DNA from: an uncultured Oscillospiraceae bacterium
Lineage (GTDB): Bacteria; Bacillota; Clostridia; Oscillospirales; Oscillospiraceae
Direction of reading: 5' to 3'
Assembly (NCBI GenBank): GCA_934572335.1
Contig: CAKTKU010000006.1
Coordinates: forward strand, 1-64,000
Length of the DNA: 64,000 nucleotides
Shown piece after piece: positions 53,725 through 62,607 of the stretch. The notes under the pieces were generated by a model. The model did no database searches. It was not told the origin of the DNA and saw only the letters and a list, made by a program, of their open reading frames with translations. A program made the translations under genes and the position numbers. Positions within the stretch are counted from its first letter, which is position 1. The number at the start of each line of letters is the position of its first letter.

Positions 53725-55083
53725 TTACTCAACAGGAATCGTGTCCGGCGAGCGGTGCCAGTAGGAACGGAAAAGCTCGCGCAGCTCTGTTGCGAGAATG
53801 GCGAAGAACGCGAGGGCGATATAGCGCTGGTCGAGTATCACCAGTCCCGCGCCCTCCTCGGCGAACGTGAAATACCATATATACCCCACGACGGACGACA
53901 ACACGACCGTCGCCGGGATGTACCACTTCTTGCGGTTCGTCATGAAGTAGAGAAAGCTCATTATATCCGCCATGTAGAAATACCGCTCGTGCATGCGCGG
54001 CAGAACATAGGGCAGCAGCATGGACGAGATGAAAAAGAGCCGGATGAGATCCTGCGGCGCGAAGCTCTTGTACCCTGTGAGACAAAAGTACATGAACAGC
54101 AGCACCGCCGCGCCCGCGAGGAAGACCGTCACATTGCTGTACCCCTCGAAGTCCACGCCGGTGAAGAAGCGCCAGAGCGTGGGGGCGTTGGAGTAAAGCT
54201 CCGGGTACTGCTGGGTCTGATTGATGTAGATGCTCAGACAGCTCCCGAGGCTCCGTCCCGCGATGAGCGCAGGGACGAGCGCGAGGAAGAACACTGCGGG
54301 GATCCACAGCAGGTGCCGGGGCTTTACCTGCCCCATAAAGAGCGCCACGCACAGCGCGGGGAGGATAAAAATCGCCTGAAGCTTGAAGCAGAAGGCGAGC
54401 GTCCACGCGATGGCGCACAGCCGTCCGTCGCCCTTGACCGCCGCGTACAGCGACATCACGCAGAATGACACGTATATCGCGTCGCACTGCGCCCACTGCG
54501 CGCTGTTCATCAGCACCGTCGGCAGACCAAGCGTCACGATGTATGCTGCCAGCTGGAGCCGTCTGTCGTCGGTCACGAGCGCCAAGGTCTTCATCACGTA
54601 GTACGCCAGTACTATGTCAAAAAGACAGGAGAATGCCTTTATGCTGATGATCGGTGCGACGTCCAGCCGCGAGAAGATGAGCAGGAAATATAGATACGGC
54701 ATGTTGTAATTGCCGATCGGGGTCACGAGCGCGTCCCGGACGCTCAGCGCGCCCAGCTTTTTCACCCAGTCCTCAAGAAACGCCGTGAAATCGCGCGACT
54801 CGAAGTACAGAAGGCTCACGCGCGAGAAGATCATGCACGCGAGGCAGCCCGCCGCGATCAGCAGCGACAGCGCGTCAAAGCGCCCCTGCGCGATGAGCAG
54901 CGCCTGCGCCGCGAAAAACAGCAGCCCGAATATGACGGCCGTCGGCACGGGGTAGTAGACATTCACTTTTTCGGCTGTGAGGATAACGAACACGCCGAAG
55001 CCCACGGAAAGCAGCGCGGCGATCGCGTACAGCACGGCTTTCTTTTCACTCACTCTGGTAAGAACAGCAGAGGTCTTTGTCAA
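53725..55083 (-). CDS. Polytopic membrane glycosyltransferase (GT87/PIG-M-like), copy 1
   Basis: 452 aa from a TTG at 55083 after AAGGTGAT. It shares with the downstream gene CFKLQAIFILPAL, MGQVKPRHLLWIPAV, NSAQWAQCD, LPRMHERYFYMA and an identical C-terminus PDTIPVE. The DNA encoding these blocks is also similar, which indicates tandem duplication. The N-terminal loop carries FTAFLEDWVKKLG. It is the first gene of the tandem. As it lies near the MBOAT/DHHW pair, it probably works on the same exported polymer. Confidence 0.82.
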   Translation of the reverse strand: MTKTSAVLTRVSEKKAVLYAIAALLSVGFGVFVILTAEKVNVYYPVPTAVIFGLLFFAAQALLIAQGRFDALSLLIAAGCLACMIFSRVSLLYFESRDFTAFLEDWVKKLGALSVRDALVTPIGNYNMPYLYFLLIFSRLDVAPIISIKAFSCLFDIVLAYYVMKTLALVTDDRRLQLAAYIVTLGLPTVLMNSAQWAQCDAIYVSFCVMSLYAAVKGDGRLCAIAWTLAFCFKLQAIFILPALCVALFMGQVKPRHLLWIPAVFFLALVPALIAGRSLGSCLSIYINQTQQYPELYSNAPTLWRFFTGVDFEGYSNVTVFLAGAAVLLFMYFCLTGYKSFAPQDLIRLFFISSMLLPYVLPRMHERYFYMADIMSFLYFMTNRKKWYIPATVVLSSVVGYIWYFTFAEEGAGLVILDQRYIALAFFAILATELRELFRSYWHRSPDTIPVE

Positions 55084-55131
55084 TATATCACCTTCAAGCT
55101 TGATGCAATAGTTATTTTAATAGAGACTACT

Positions 55132-55160
55132 ATTATACTTAATCCGCGCCGTTTCGTCAA
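55132..55160 (-). promoter_or_regulatory. Promoter of the tandem glycosyltransferases
   Basis: On the minus strand, TTGACG (55155-55160) and a consensus TATAAT (55132-55137) have a 17-bp spacer. Confidence 0.7.
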
Positions 55161-55209
55161 TCAATACTTCTGCATCGCCCACTGCCGCTATTTCCCACGC
55201 GCCGCGCGC

Positions 55210-55238
55210 TTGCCATGCGCCGGGCTTTGTAGTATCAT
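55210..55238 (+). promoter_or_regulatory. Promoter touching the DUF3810 start
   Basis: TTGCCA (55210-55215) and TATCAT (55233-55238) have a 17-bp spacer. The predicted transcription start falls at about 55245, on an in-frame ATG, so a leaderless message is possible. Confidence 0.45.
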
Positions 55239-56411
55239 ATGATCATGGAAAACACTATGGAAAACATGACCCGGAAGAAATCAAAAATCGCCTCGTGGTT
55301 CGCGCTGTGCCCCGCGGCACATATAGTCACGCTGCTGTCGTCGGCGGTTATCGCGCTGCACCTTGCGCTGCGCGGCGACCACGCGCTCATGGCGCGCATA
55401 TCGGAAAACGCTGTGCGCCCCGTCCATGCCGCGCTTGCCGTGCTCAACTCCCACGTGGGCTTTTCCGTGGCGGAGGTATTGATCGTCATCACCGCCGCGG
55501 CGGTGCTCGCACGGCTGGTGTACGGCCTTGTGCGCCTCTTGCGCGGGAAGAGTAGCCTCCGGCGCGCGTACAGGCTCGTGATGGGGCTCGCCGCGCTGGC
55601 GCTCGCGGTGTACGCGGGCTTCTCGCTGCTGTGGGGAGTATACTATTACGGCGATGATTTCATGGCGAAGAGCGGGCTTGACAGCTCGCCCGTTTCGACG
55701 GAGCAGCTTGAGACCGTTACGGAGTACTTTGCCCGCCTTGCCAACCGCTATGGCGATGAGGTCGAACGGAACGCGGACGGCTTTTATGTCTGCGACCGGG
55801 ACGCGATACTCGCGCGCTCGCCCTCCCTTTTTGACAACACGGTCGGGGATTTCCCGTGTATGTATGGGCCGCGTGTCGCGGCGAAGGGCGTCTGGCTCTC
55901 GCGCGGAATGAGCTACATAGACTTCACGGGCTTTTTCTTCCCGTTCACGGGCGAGGCGAACGTCAACACGGACTTCCCGCCGAGCCTCTTCGCCTCCACC
56001 GTCGCGCATGAGCTGAGCCATCAGCGCGGCGTCGCCAAGGAGCAGGAGGCAAACTTTGTCGCCGTGCTGGCGAGCCTGCGCTCCGGCGATGCGGACTTCT
56101 GCTATTCCGCGGCGGTGCTGGCGTATGTGCATCTCGGCAACGCGCTCTATTCCGCTGACCATGCCGCGTGGGAGCGGGTATACGGCACACTGAGTGATGG
56201 CGTCAAGCGCGATCTCGCGCTCAATAACGCATACTGGCGGCAGTTTGAAACGCCGGTGCAGAGAGTGTCGAACACCGTGTACGAGGGTTTTCTCCACAGC
56301 TACGACCAGACGCTTGGGCTGAAAAGCTACGGTGCGTGCGTCGACCTGCTGGTGAATTACTATTACGGGGACGCGGAGAAATCAGTGAACGAAGGAAACA
56401 ACAATGAGTGA
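55239..56411 (+). CDS. DUF3810 family membrane protein with zinc-protease-like motif
   Basis: 390 aa at most; in-frame ATGs at 55245, 55257 and 55266 are alternative starts and none has a strong ribosome binding site. There are three N-terminal membrane helices (about 18-40, 65-90, 105-130). An outer domain follows with AHELSHQRGVAKEQEANFVA (HExxH near residue 265 with a downstream Glu), the zinc-metallopeptidase layout. Function of DUF3810 is not established. It overlaps the next gene by 8 bp. Confidence 0.82.
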   Translation: MIMENTMENMTRKKSKIASWFALCPAAHIVTLLSSAVIALHLALRGDHALMARISENAVRPVHAALAVLNSHVGFSVAEVLIVITAAAVLARLVYGLVRLLRGKSSLRRAYRLVMGLAALALAVYAGFSLLWGVYYYGDDFMAKSGLDSSPVSTEQLETVTEYFARLANRYGDEVERNADGFYVCDRDAILARSPSLFDNTVGDFPCMYGPRVAAKGVWLSRGMSYIDFTGFFFPFTGEANVNTDFPPSLFASTVAHELSHQRGVAKEQEANFVAVLASLRSGDADFCYSAAVLAYVHLGNALYSADHAAWERVYGTLSDGVKRDLALNNAYWRQFETPVQRVSNTVYEGFLHSYDQTLGLKSYGACVDLLVNYYYGDAEKSVNEGNNNE

Positions 56412-56715
56412 GAATGACACAAGCACCAACTTTTTCACCTCCGTATACGCCGTTGTCGCGCGGATACCGCGGGGAAAGGTCATGTCCTACGCGCAGATCG
56501 CGCGCGTACTCGGCGCGCCGCGGGCGGCGCGGCAGGTCGGCTGGGCAATGCGCCGCTGTCCGGATAATGTGCCGTGGCAGCGCGTTGTGAAGGAGAGCGG
56601 CGAGATCGCCGGCGGCGGACACGCGGACTTCCGGCGCGTGCTGCTGGAAGAGGAGGGCGTGACGTTTTTGCCTGACGGGCGCGTCGACATGGCGAAATGC
56701 CGGTATATCTACTAA
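56404..56715 (+). CDS. Alkyltransferase-like (ATL) protein, MGMT family without the active Cys
   Basis: 103 aa consisting only of the MGMT DNA-binding domain. It has IPRGKVMSYAQIARVLGAP and RAARQVGWAMRRCP. Where MGMT has the PCHRV catalytic box, this protein has PWQRVV, so the alkyl-accepting Cys is Trp, as in ATL proteins (PWHRV). ATL proteins bind O6-alkylguanine and hand it to nucleotide excision repair rather than reverse it. It overlaps the DUF3810 stop, so it is co-expressed with it. Confidence 0.9.
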   Translation: MSENDTSTNFFTSVYAVVARIPRGKVMSYAQIARVLGAPRAARQVGWAMRRCPDNVPWQRVVKESGEIAGGGHADFRRVLLEEEGVTFLPDGRVDMAKCRYIY

Positions 56716-56720
56716 CTTAC

Positions 56721-56766
56721 CGCCCCTGACGCATGGGCTGTGCCCAGCGTCAGGGGCGTATTTTTA
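56721..56766 (+). terminator. Strong terminator after the ATL gene
   Basis: A 12-bp outer stem (56721-56732 with 56747-56758) has an inner TGGGC/GCCCA stem, then TATTTTTAT. Confidence 0.9.
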
Positions 56767-56859
56767 TCTATCGCGACAAATTGTGCGTTTTGTGCCTTTT
56801 CATGCGGCGGCAAATGTGATAAAATCAATATTCAAATGTGAATTAGAAGAGGGCAGAGC

Positions 56860-58080
56860 ATGAAGGCAGAACGACAGTACCCGCGCGTCACGGTCACGGC
56901 GAAAGGCACGCGCTGGGTCGAGCAGGGACACCCGTGGATATACGCGGCGGAGGTCATCTCCGGCGCGGAGGAGGCGGAAAACGGCGCGCTTGTGGACGCG
57001 GTGAGCGAGAAGGGCAAATACCTCGGCACGGGCTTTCTCAGCCGCGAGAGCAAGATCCGCGTCCGCCTTGTATCGCGCAACGCCAACGACACGTTTGACG
57101 CGGCGTTCTGGGCGCGGCGCGTCGGCTATGCGTGGGACTACCGCAAGACTGTTATGGGCGGGGATATTTCGTGCTGCCGCGTCATCTTCGGCGAGGCGGA
57201 CGGCTTCCCGGGGCTGACGGTCGACCGCTTTTCAAATATCCTCGTTGCGCAGACGCTCTCCGTCGGCATTGAGCGCATAAAGGACACGCTCTTCCCTGTG
57301 CTCCTCGACGTTCTCCGCCGCGACGGGCAGGAGATAGACGGCATATACGAGCGCAACGACGCTGCCATCCGCGCGCTGGAGGGCATGGCGCAGTACAAGG
57401 GCTGGTACGGCGGGGAGCACCCCGCCTCACCGGTGACGGAGATCTGCGAAAACGGAATATATTATAATGTGGACGTGGAAAACGGGCAGAAGACAGGCTT
57501 TTTCCTCGACCAGAAGTATAACCGCCTCGCTGTGGCGCGCATCGCAAAAGGGCGGCGCGTGCTCGACTGCTTCACGCACACAGGGTCGTTCGCGCTCAAC
57601 GCCGCAAATGGCGGCGCGGCGCATGTGACGGCGGTGGACGTGTCGCAGACGGCGGTGGACATGGCGCGCGCGAACGCCGTGCGCAACGGGCTGGACGGCG
57701 TGATGGACTTTGCCGCGGCGGATGTTTTTGAGCTTCTGCCGAAGCTTGAGGCCGCGGGCGGCAAGCCATATGACCTCATCATCCTCGACCCGCCCGCGTT
57801 CACGAAATCCCGAAAAACCGTCGGCAGCGCACAGCGCGGGTATAAGGAGATAAATCTGCGCGCCCTGCGGCTGCTGCCGCGCGGCGGGTACTTCGCGACG
57901 GCGTCATGCAGCCACTTTATGCCAGATGCGCTTTTCTGCGATATGCTGCGCTCCGCCGCGCGCGACGCGGGAGTGGAGCTAAAGCAGATAGAGGCGCGCC
58001 AGCAGGCGCCGGACCACCCGATACTCTGGAATGTGCCGGAGACGGATTATCTCAAGTTCTACATATTTCAAGTCATTTAA
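56860..58080 (+). CDS. Class I SAM-dependent rRNA methyltransferase (RlmI-like)
   Basis: 406 aa. The N-terminal PUA domain (about 5-85) includes GHPWIYAAEVISG. A Rossmann methyltransferase follows, with RVLDCFTHTGSFALNAA (motif I, about 229-245) and ILDPPAFTKS (motif IV, about 307-316). The layout matches RlmI/YccW, which make 5-methylcytosine in 23S rRNA. The C-terminus YFATASCSHFM contains the Cys-rich segment of the family. The exact target base is not provable by eye. Confidence 0.9.
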   Translation: MKAERQYPRVTVTAKGTRWVEQGHPWIYAAEVISGAEEAENGALVDAVSEKGKYLGTGFLSRESKIRVRLVSRNANDTFDAAFWARRVGYAWDYRKTVMGGDISCCRVIFGEADGFPGLTVDRFSNILVAQTLSVGIERIKDTLFPVLLDVLRRDGQEIDGIYERNDAAIRALEGMAQYKGWYGGEHPASPVTEICENGIYYNVDVENGQKTGFFLDQKYNRLAVARIAKGRRVLDCFTHTGSFALNAANGGAAHVTAVDVSQTAVDMARANAVRNGLDGVMDFAAADVFELLPKLEAAGGKPYDLIILDPPAFTKSRKTVGSAQRGYKEINLRALRLLPRGGYFATASCSHFMPDALFCDMLRSAARDAGVELKQIEARQQAPDHPILWNVPETDYLKFYIFQVI

Positions 58081-58119
58081 AGCGTATATCCAAGTTTTTA
58101 ATATAAGGAGACAGACAGC

Positions 58120-58857
58120 ATGAATTTCAGCGTCAACAGCCCCGTACTGTTCGTCATTGCGGGCGCTATCATCGCCGCCGTGCTGGCGCAGTCGGTGTAC
58201 TTCCTCATAAAGGCGTGGAAGCGCGGACTTGCCATCGGCATGGAGAAGGCGAAGCTCAAGCGCATTGCGCGCACAGCGGCGGTGTTCACCATCGCGCCCG
58301 CCGTTGCCATCGTCATCAGCGTTATCACGCTGGCAAAGGATCTGGGCGTGCCTCTGCCGTGGCTGCGGCTGAGCGTTGTGGGCTCGCTCTCGTATGAGAC
58401 GATCGCCGCGTCCAACGCGGAGAGCGCGATGGGGCTCGTGTTCGGGCAGGTGACGGCGCTCACCGCGCAGCAGTATGTCACCATCGCGTGGGTCATGACC
58501 ATCAGCATCATGGTTGGCATCTGGCTCGTCCCGCTCGTGGGCAAGAAGCTTCAGACCGGCATGGTCACGATGGAAAACCGCGACAAGAAGTGGGGCGACA
58601 TTTTCTCCGCCTCCATGTTCATCGGCATGATCTCCGCCTTCCTCGGCTATGTGTTCTGCGACTTTGCGTCCGTGTTCTCGGGCAACATGGCGGGGCTCAT
58701 CCCGCCGCTGGTGATGCTTGTGTCGGCACTGGTGATGGCGCTCGCGGGCGTAATCGTGAAAAAGTACAAGTGGCGCTGGGTCGGCGATTACGCGCTGCCC
58801 ATCAGCCTCATCGCGGGCATGGCGAGCGCCATTCCCATAACCGCGTGGCTTTCGTGA
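58120..58857 (+). CDS. DUF5058 family membrane protein
   Basis: 245 aa, seven or so membrane helices, with AAGGAG upstream. It resembles DUF5058: helix 1 FVIAGAIIAAVLAQSVYFL, a cytoplasmic KRGLAIGMEKAKLKRIAR loop and SLSYETIAASNAESAMGLVFG. No biochemical function is assigned to the family. It lies 13 bp before another membrane gene and close to an M20 peptidase. I infer one subunit of a two-part transporter for a small peptide or acylated amino acid. Confidence 0.8.
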   Translation: MNFSVNSPVLFVIAGAIIAAVLAQSVYFLIKAWKRGLAIGMEKAKLKRIARTAAVFTIAPAVAIVISVITLAKDLGVPLPWLRLSVVGSLSYETIAASNAESAMGLVFGQVTALTAQQYVTIAWVMTISIMVGIWLVPLVGKKLQTGMVTMENRDKKWGDIFSASMFIGMISAFLGYVFCDFASVFSGNMAGLIPPLVMLVSALVMALAGVIVKKYKWRWVGDYALPISLIAGMASAIPITAWLS

Positions 58858-58870
58858 GGAGGTGCGTAAG

Positions 58871-59539
58871 ATGAAAAAAGAAATGACCTATATCGACTCC
58901 GTCCACAGAGATGGACGCATCTGGAACCTCAGCGTGATGGTCGCGCTCTTTATGTACCCCATACTCGTCGGCGTTATTTTCGGCGTGCTGCCCGACTGGC
59001 ACGGCCTTTTAATGGGCCTTGTCGCGACGGCGCCCATGTACTGGGCTGTCGCCGTGGTGGAGACATTCACCTATGTCCCCATGCTCGGCGCGGGCGGCTC
59101 GTATCTGAGCTTTGTCACCGGCAACATCTCAAACCTCAAGCTGCCCGTCGCGCTCAACGCGCTTGAGCAGGCGGACGCGAACATCCGCACCGAGGAGGGG
59201 GAGATCGTCTCCACCATCGCCATCGCGGTGTCCAGCATCGTCACCACGCTCATTATCATCATCGGCGTCATCCTCATCACGCCGCTAACCCCGATACTTG
59301 ACGCACCCGTGCTCGCCCCGGCGTTCGCGCAGATACTCCCGGCGCTCTTCGGCGGTCTAGGTGTTGTGTTCGTGTCGAAGAACTGGAAGATCGCCGTCGC
59401 GCCAGTCATCCTCATGCTGGTGCTGTTCATCTTCGTTCCCGCGCTCAATGCCTCCACTGTGGGCATAATGGTGCCAGTGGGCGTGCTGTTCACCATCGGT
59501 GTTTCGCGCATACTCTACAAAAAGCATATCCTTGATTAA
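58871..59539 (+). CDS. Polytopic membrane protein, partner of the DUF5058 protein
   Basis: 222 aa from the ATG at 58871, seven bases after AGGAGGT; a GTG at 58862 is in frame. It has about six membrane helices and the segment GAGGSYLSFVTGNISNLKLP with a charged loop NALEQADANIRTEEGEIVS. I do not recognise a named domain. Its spacing and size relative to the DUF5058 gene, and the peptidase that follows 36 bp later, suggest a complex. A GAGGSxLS-type loop is seen in nucleoside or peptide permease-like proteins, but this is weak evidence. Confidence 0.7.
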   Translation: MKKEMTYIDSVHRDGRIWNLSVMVALFMYPILVGVIFGVLPDWHGLLMGLVATAPMYWAVAVVETFTYVPMLGAGGSYLSFVTGNISNLKLPVALNALEQADANIRTEEGEIVSTIAIAVSSIVTTLIIIIGVILITPLTPILDAPVLAPAFAQILPALFGGLGVVFVSKNWKIAVAPVILMLVLFIFVPALNASTVGIMVPVGVLFTIGVSRILYKKHILD

Positions 59540-59575
59540 GCATTATATATAATAGAACGGAAAAGGAGAATCACC

Positions 59576-61009
59576 ATGATCGGTTGGATCATTCTAGCGT
59601 TGGTAGTTGTGTTTCTGGCTGTCGTCCTGATCCGCGCGGCTATGTTCAAGCCCAAGGACAGCGGCAAAAAGGAGTTTGAAGAGGTCGAGTTTGACCGCGC
59701 GGCGGCGGTGAACGCCCTTGGCGAGCTTGTCAAGTGCCGCACGGTATCGTATAACGACCATTCGCTCGAGGACGACGCGGAGTTTGAAAAGCTCATCGGC
59801 AAGCTGCCGGAGCTGTACCCCAACGTTGTCAAAACCTGCCACATGCAGCGCTTTGACGACAGGGGACTGCTGTTCCACTGGAAGGGCAAGGGCGACGGCA
59901 AGCCGTCCGTGCTGATGGCGCACTATGACGTTGTCCCCGTGGAGGAGGAGAACTGGACGCACCCAGCGTTCGACGCAGAGATCGTCGACGGCGTGATGTG
60001 GGGGCGCGGCACGCTCGACACGAAGGTCACGTTCAACGGCATCCTCTCCGCGGCGGAGAACGTCATAAAGCAGGGCTTCACGCCCGAGAACGATATTTAC
60101 TTCGCTTTCTCCGGCGGCGAAGAGGTCAACGGCAACGGCGCGAAGAATATCGTGAAGTATTTCAAGGACAACGGCATCGAGCTTGAGATGGTCGTTGACG
60201 AGGGCGGCGCGGTCGTCGAGGATGTGTTCCCCGGCGTGAAGCAGCCCTGCGGACTCATCGGCATCGCGGAGAAGGGCATGCTCAACCTTGAGTATTCCAT
60301 TGCCTCCTCCGGAGGTCACGCCTCAGCTCCCGCGCCCCACACGCCCGTGGGTCAGCTCGCCATTGCCTGCACCAAGGTCGAGGCGCACCCGTTCAAGGCG
60401 CACTTCACCAAGCCAGTGCTCGAAATGTTCGACACGCTCGGCAGACATTCCAGCTTCCTTTACCGCATGATCTTTGCCAACCTCTGGTGCTTCGGCGGCG
60501 TGCTGGACAATATGTGCAAAAAGAGCGGCGGCGAGCTCAACGCCCTCATGCGCACCACTGTCGCCTTCACGCAGATGAGCGGCAGCAAGGCGCCCAACGT
60601 CATCCCGCCCTCCGTCTCCATGGTCTCCAACCTCCGTCTCAACCCGGAGGACTCCGTCAACGGCGCGGTGGAGTATATCCGCTCCGTCATAAACGACCCC
60701 GCCGTCAAGCTCACCGTCGGCGACCATATGGAGCCCAGCCCCATCTCCCGCACGGACTGCGCCGGGTGGGAGCGCGTTTCCAACGCCGTTGCGGGCACGT
60801 GGAAGGGCTGCCTCGTCGCGCCGTACCTCATGGTGCAGTGCTCCGACAGCCGTCACTACGGCGAGATAAGCGACCGCGTTTACCGCTTCTCCGCCATGGA
60901 TCTAACCGCCGAGGAGCGCCACACCATCCACGGCAATGACGAGCATATCCGTCTTGAGACCATCGAGCATTCGGTCGAGTTCTTCATAAGGGTCATAAAG
61001 CAGTGCTGA
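59576..61009 (+). CDS. M20-family metallopeptidase, membrane-anchored
   Basis: 477 aa. A single N-terminal helix (about 3-22) precedes an M20 fold. LMAHYDVVPVEEENWTHPAF (His near 116, Asp near 118) and the second metal Asp in GRGTLDTK are present. SGGEEVNGNGAKNI (about 179-192) carries the catalytic Glu. The insertion (about 220-350) is the lid domain. M20 enzymes cleave dipeptides, acylated amino acids or carboxypeptidase substrates. The operon position after two membrane proteins suggests hydrolysis of the imported compound. Confidence 0.88.
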   Translation: MIGWIILALVVVFLAVVLIRAAMFKPKDSGKKEFEEVEFDRAAAVNALGELVKCRTVSYNDHSLEDDAEFEKLIGKLPELYPNVVKTCHMQRFDDRGLLFHWKGKGDGKPSVLMAHYDVVPVEEENWTHPAFDAEIVDGVMWGRGTLDTKVTFNGILSAAENVIKQGFTPENDIYFAFSGGEEVNGNGAKNIVKYFKDNGIELEMVVDEGGAVVEDVFPGVKQPCGLIGIAEKGMLNLEYSIASSGGHASAPAPHTPVGQLAIACTKVEAHPFKAHFTKPVLEMFDTLGRHSSFLYRMIFANLWCFGGVLDNMCKKSGGELNALMRTTVAFTQMSGSKAPNVIPPSVSMVSNLRLNPEDSVNGAVEYIRSVINDPAVKLTVGDHMEPSPISRTDCAGWERVSNAVAGTWKGCLVAPYLMVQCSDSRHYGEISDRVYRFSAMDLTAEERHTIHGNDEHIRLETIEHSVEFFIRVIKQC

Positions 61010-61047
61010 TGCACCCCGGCACGAGCCGGGAGAAAGGAAGTCAGTCA

Positions 61048-62112
61048 ATGAAAATTGTTGTATTGGGCGGCGGCATAAGCACGGAGCGCCATGTCGCCCT
61101 CGTGACGGGCACGAGCGTGTGCAAGGCGCTGCGCTCCCTTGGGCATAAGGCAATATTTGTGGATATGTTCATGGGGCTGGAGAACTATGACGGCGCGCTT
61201 GAGGACGCATTCGACGCGCCCGACGGGTTCTGCGGCGATGTCGCGGTTGAAAAGACAGCGCCGGACATAGAAAGGGTCAAGGCGGCGCGAAAGCTCAAAA
61301 GCCCAAGCCGCCTCGGCAAGAACGTGCTGGAGATATGCCAGCTTGCCGACTGCGTGTTCCTCGGTCTGCACGGCGCGGACGGGGAGGACGGCAAGATACA
61401 GGCGGCGCTCGACCTTCTGGGCGTGCCGTATACGGGGTCGGGCACTCTCGGCAGTGCCATGGCCATGGATAAGGCGGTCGCCAAACGCATCATGCAGAGC
61501 GCCGGCGTCCTCACGCCGGAATGGCGCGAGATCGACTATACCGCGGCGGACATTCCAACGCTTTGCGCGGAGCTGCCTGTGCCGTGCGTCATAAAGGCGG
61601 TCAACGGCGGCTCGTCCATCGGCGTTGTGATATGCGAGGATAAAAGCGAGCTTGAAGCGGGACTGCGCGAGGTCCTGCGCTACTCCCACCGCGCCGTGGT
61701 CGAGCAGAAGATCACCGGGCGCGAGATGACCGTCCCCATCCTCGGCGAGCGCTATCTCAACGCCATCGAGATCGTCCCGCCCGAGGGCAGGTTCGACTAT
61801 GTCGCCAAGTACCAGAGCGGCAGTGAGGGCGCGGCGGAGATATGCCCCGCGCGCATCACCGAAGATGAGTGGAAGCTCATGGGCGAGGCGGCGCTGAGGT
61901 TCCACAGGGCGCTTGGGCTGTCGGTCTATTCGCGCACGGACTTCATCCTTGACGATGAGGGGCGCGCGTGGTGCCTTGAGGTCAACACCCTCCCCGGCAT
62001 GACGCCCAACAGTCTCATTCCCCGCGCCGCCGCGGTCGAGGGGATGAGCTATCCGCAGCTGTGCGAGAAGATCGTCGAGCTCTCGCTCGAAGCACGCCGA
62101 AACGGACTCTGA
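61048..62112 (+). CDS. ddl: D-alanine--D-alanine ligase family protein
   Basis: 354 aa from the ATG at 61048, after GAGAAAGGAAGT; a longer start has no site. It has the ATP-grasp fold of Ddl: N-terminal KIVVLGGGISTERHVALVTG, GLHGADGEDGKIQAALDLLG, YTGSGTLGSAMAMDK, NGGSSIGVVICEDK (about residues 186-199) and EVNTLPGMTPNSLIPRAA at the end. It joins two D-Ala residues for peptidoglycan. The family also includes D-Ala-D-Lac/Ser ligases, and the substrate-selecting residues were not assigned here. Confidence 0.9.
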   Translation: MKIVVLGGGISTERHVALVTGTSVCKALRSLGHKAIFVDMFMGLENYDGALEDAFDAPDGFCGDVAVEKTAPDIERVKAARKLKSPSRLGKNVLEICQLADCVFLGLHGADGEDGKIQAALDLLGVPYTGSGTLGSAMAMDKAVAKRIMQSAGVLTPEWREIDYTAADIPTLCAELPVPCVIKAVNGGSSIGVVICEDKSELEAGLREVLRYSHRAVVEQKITGREMTVPILGERYLNAIEIVPPEGRFDYVAKYQSGSEGAAEICPARITEDEWKLMGEAALRFHRALGLSVYSRTDFILDDEGRAWCLEVNTLPGMTPNSLIPRAAAVEGMSYPQLCEKIVELSLEARRNGL

Positions 62113-62204
62113 ATATTTCACTAAATTAACAATTTCGTGATGTATTGCCGCCGCGATGTGTTAAAATTCACGGTGTAAAGATATTATTAATTTAAGGTGA
62201 GTTC

Positions 62205-62606
62205 ATGAGAGAACGTTTGGCAAGGTTTATGGCCGGGAGAAACGGCAATGACCAGCTGAATATATTTTTGCTGATTGTCGATGTGGTGCTGATAGTGCTG
62301 TCGACCATATGGAAGAGCGCCTCCGGGGTGCTCTATCCTTTGGTGCTGGTGCTGTTGGTGTACATCTATTTCCGTATGTTCTCGCGCAACGTCTATAAGC
62401 GCCGCGAGGAAAACGGAAAGTATATGCGCCTCAAATACAAGGCCGACGCGGCGCTGCGCCTGCGCAAGGAGCGCTGGGTCCAGCGCAAGGACTATAAGTT
62501 CTTCACCTGCCCCAGCTGCCGCACGAGCCTGCGCGTTCCGCGCCACCGCGGCAAGGTGAAGATCGTCTGCCGCAAGTGCGGCACGTCATTCTTCGGCAAG
62601 ACCTGA
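62205..62606 (+). CDS. Small membrane protein with C-terminal zinc ribbon
   Basis: 133 aa. Two N-terminal membrane helices (about 20-36 and 40-60) are followed by a basic stretch (RMFSRNVYKRREENGKYMRL). The C-terminus is a zinc ribbon, CPSCRTSLRVPRHRGKVKIVC followed by RKCGTSFFG, i.e. CPSC and CRKC pairs. No named family is recognised. It lies 1 bp before the DUF5685 gene and, with the DnaJ-like gene, seems to form one unit. A role in folding or assembly of a membrane protein is possible but only guessed. Confidence 0.72.
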   Translation: MRERLARFMAGRNGNDQLNIFLLIVDVVLIVLSTIWKSASGVLYPLVLVLLVYIYFRMFSRNVYKRREENGKYMRLKYKADAALRLRKERWVQRKDYKFFTCPSCRTSLRVPRHRGKVKIVCRKCGTSFFGKT

Positions 62607-62607
62607 T

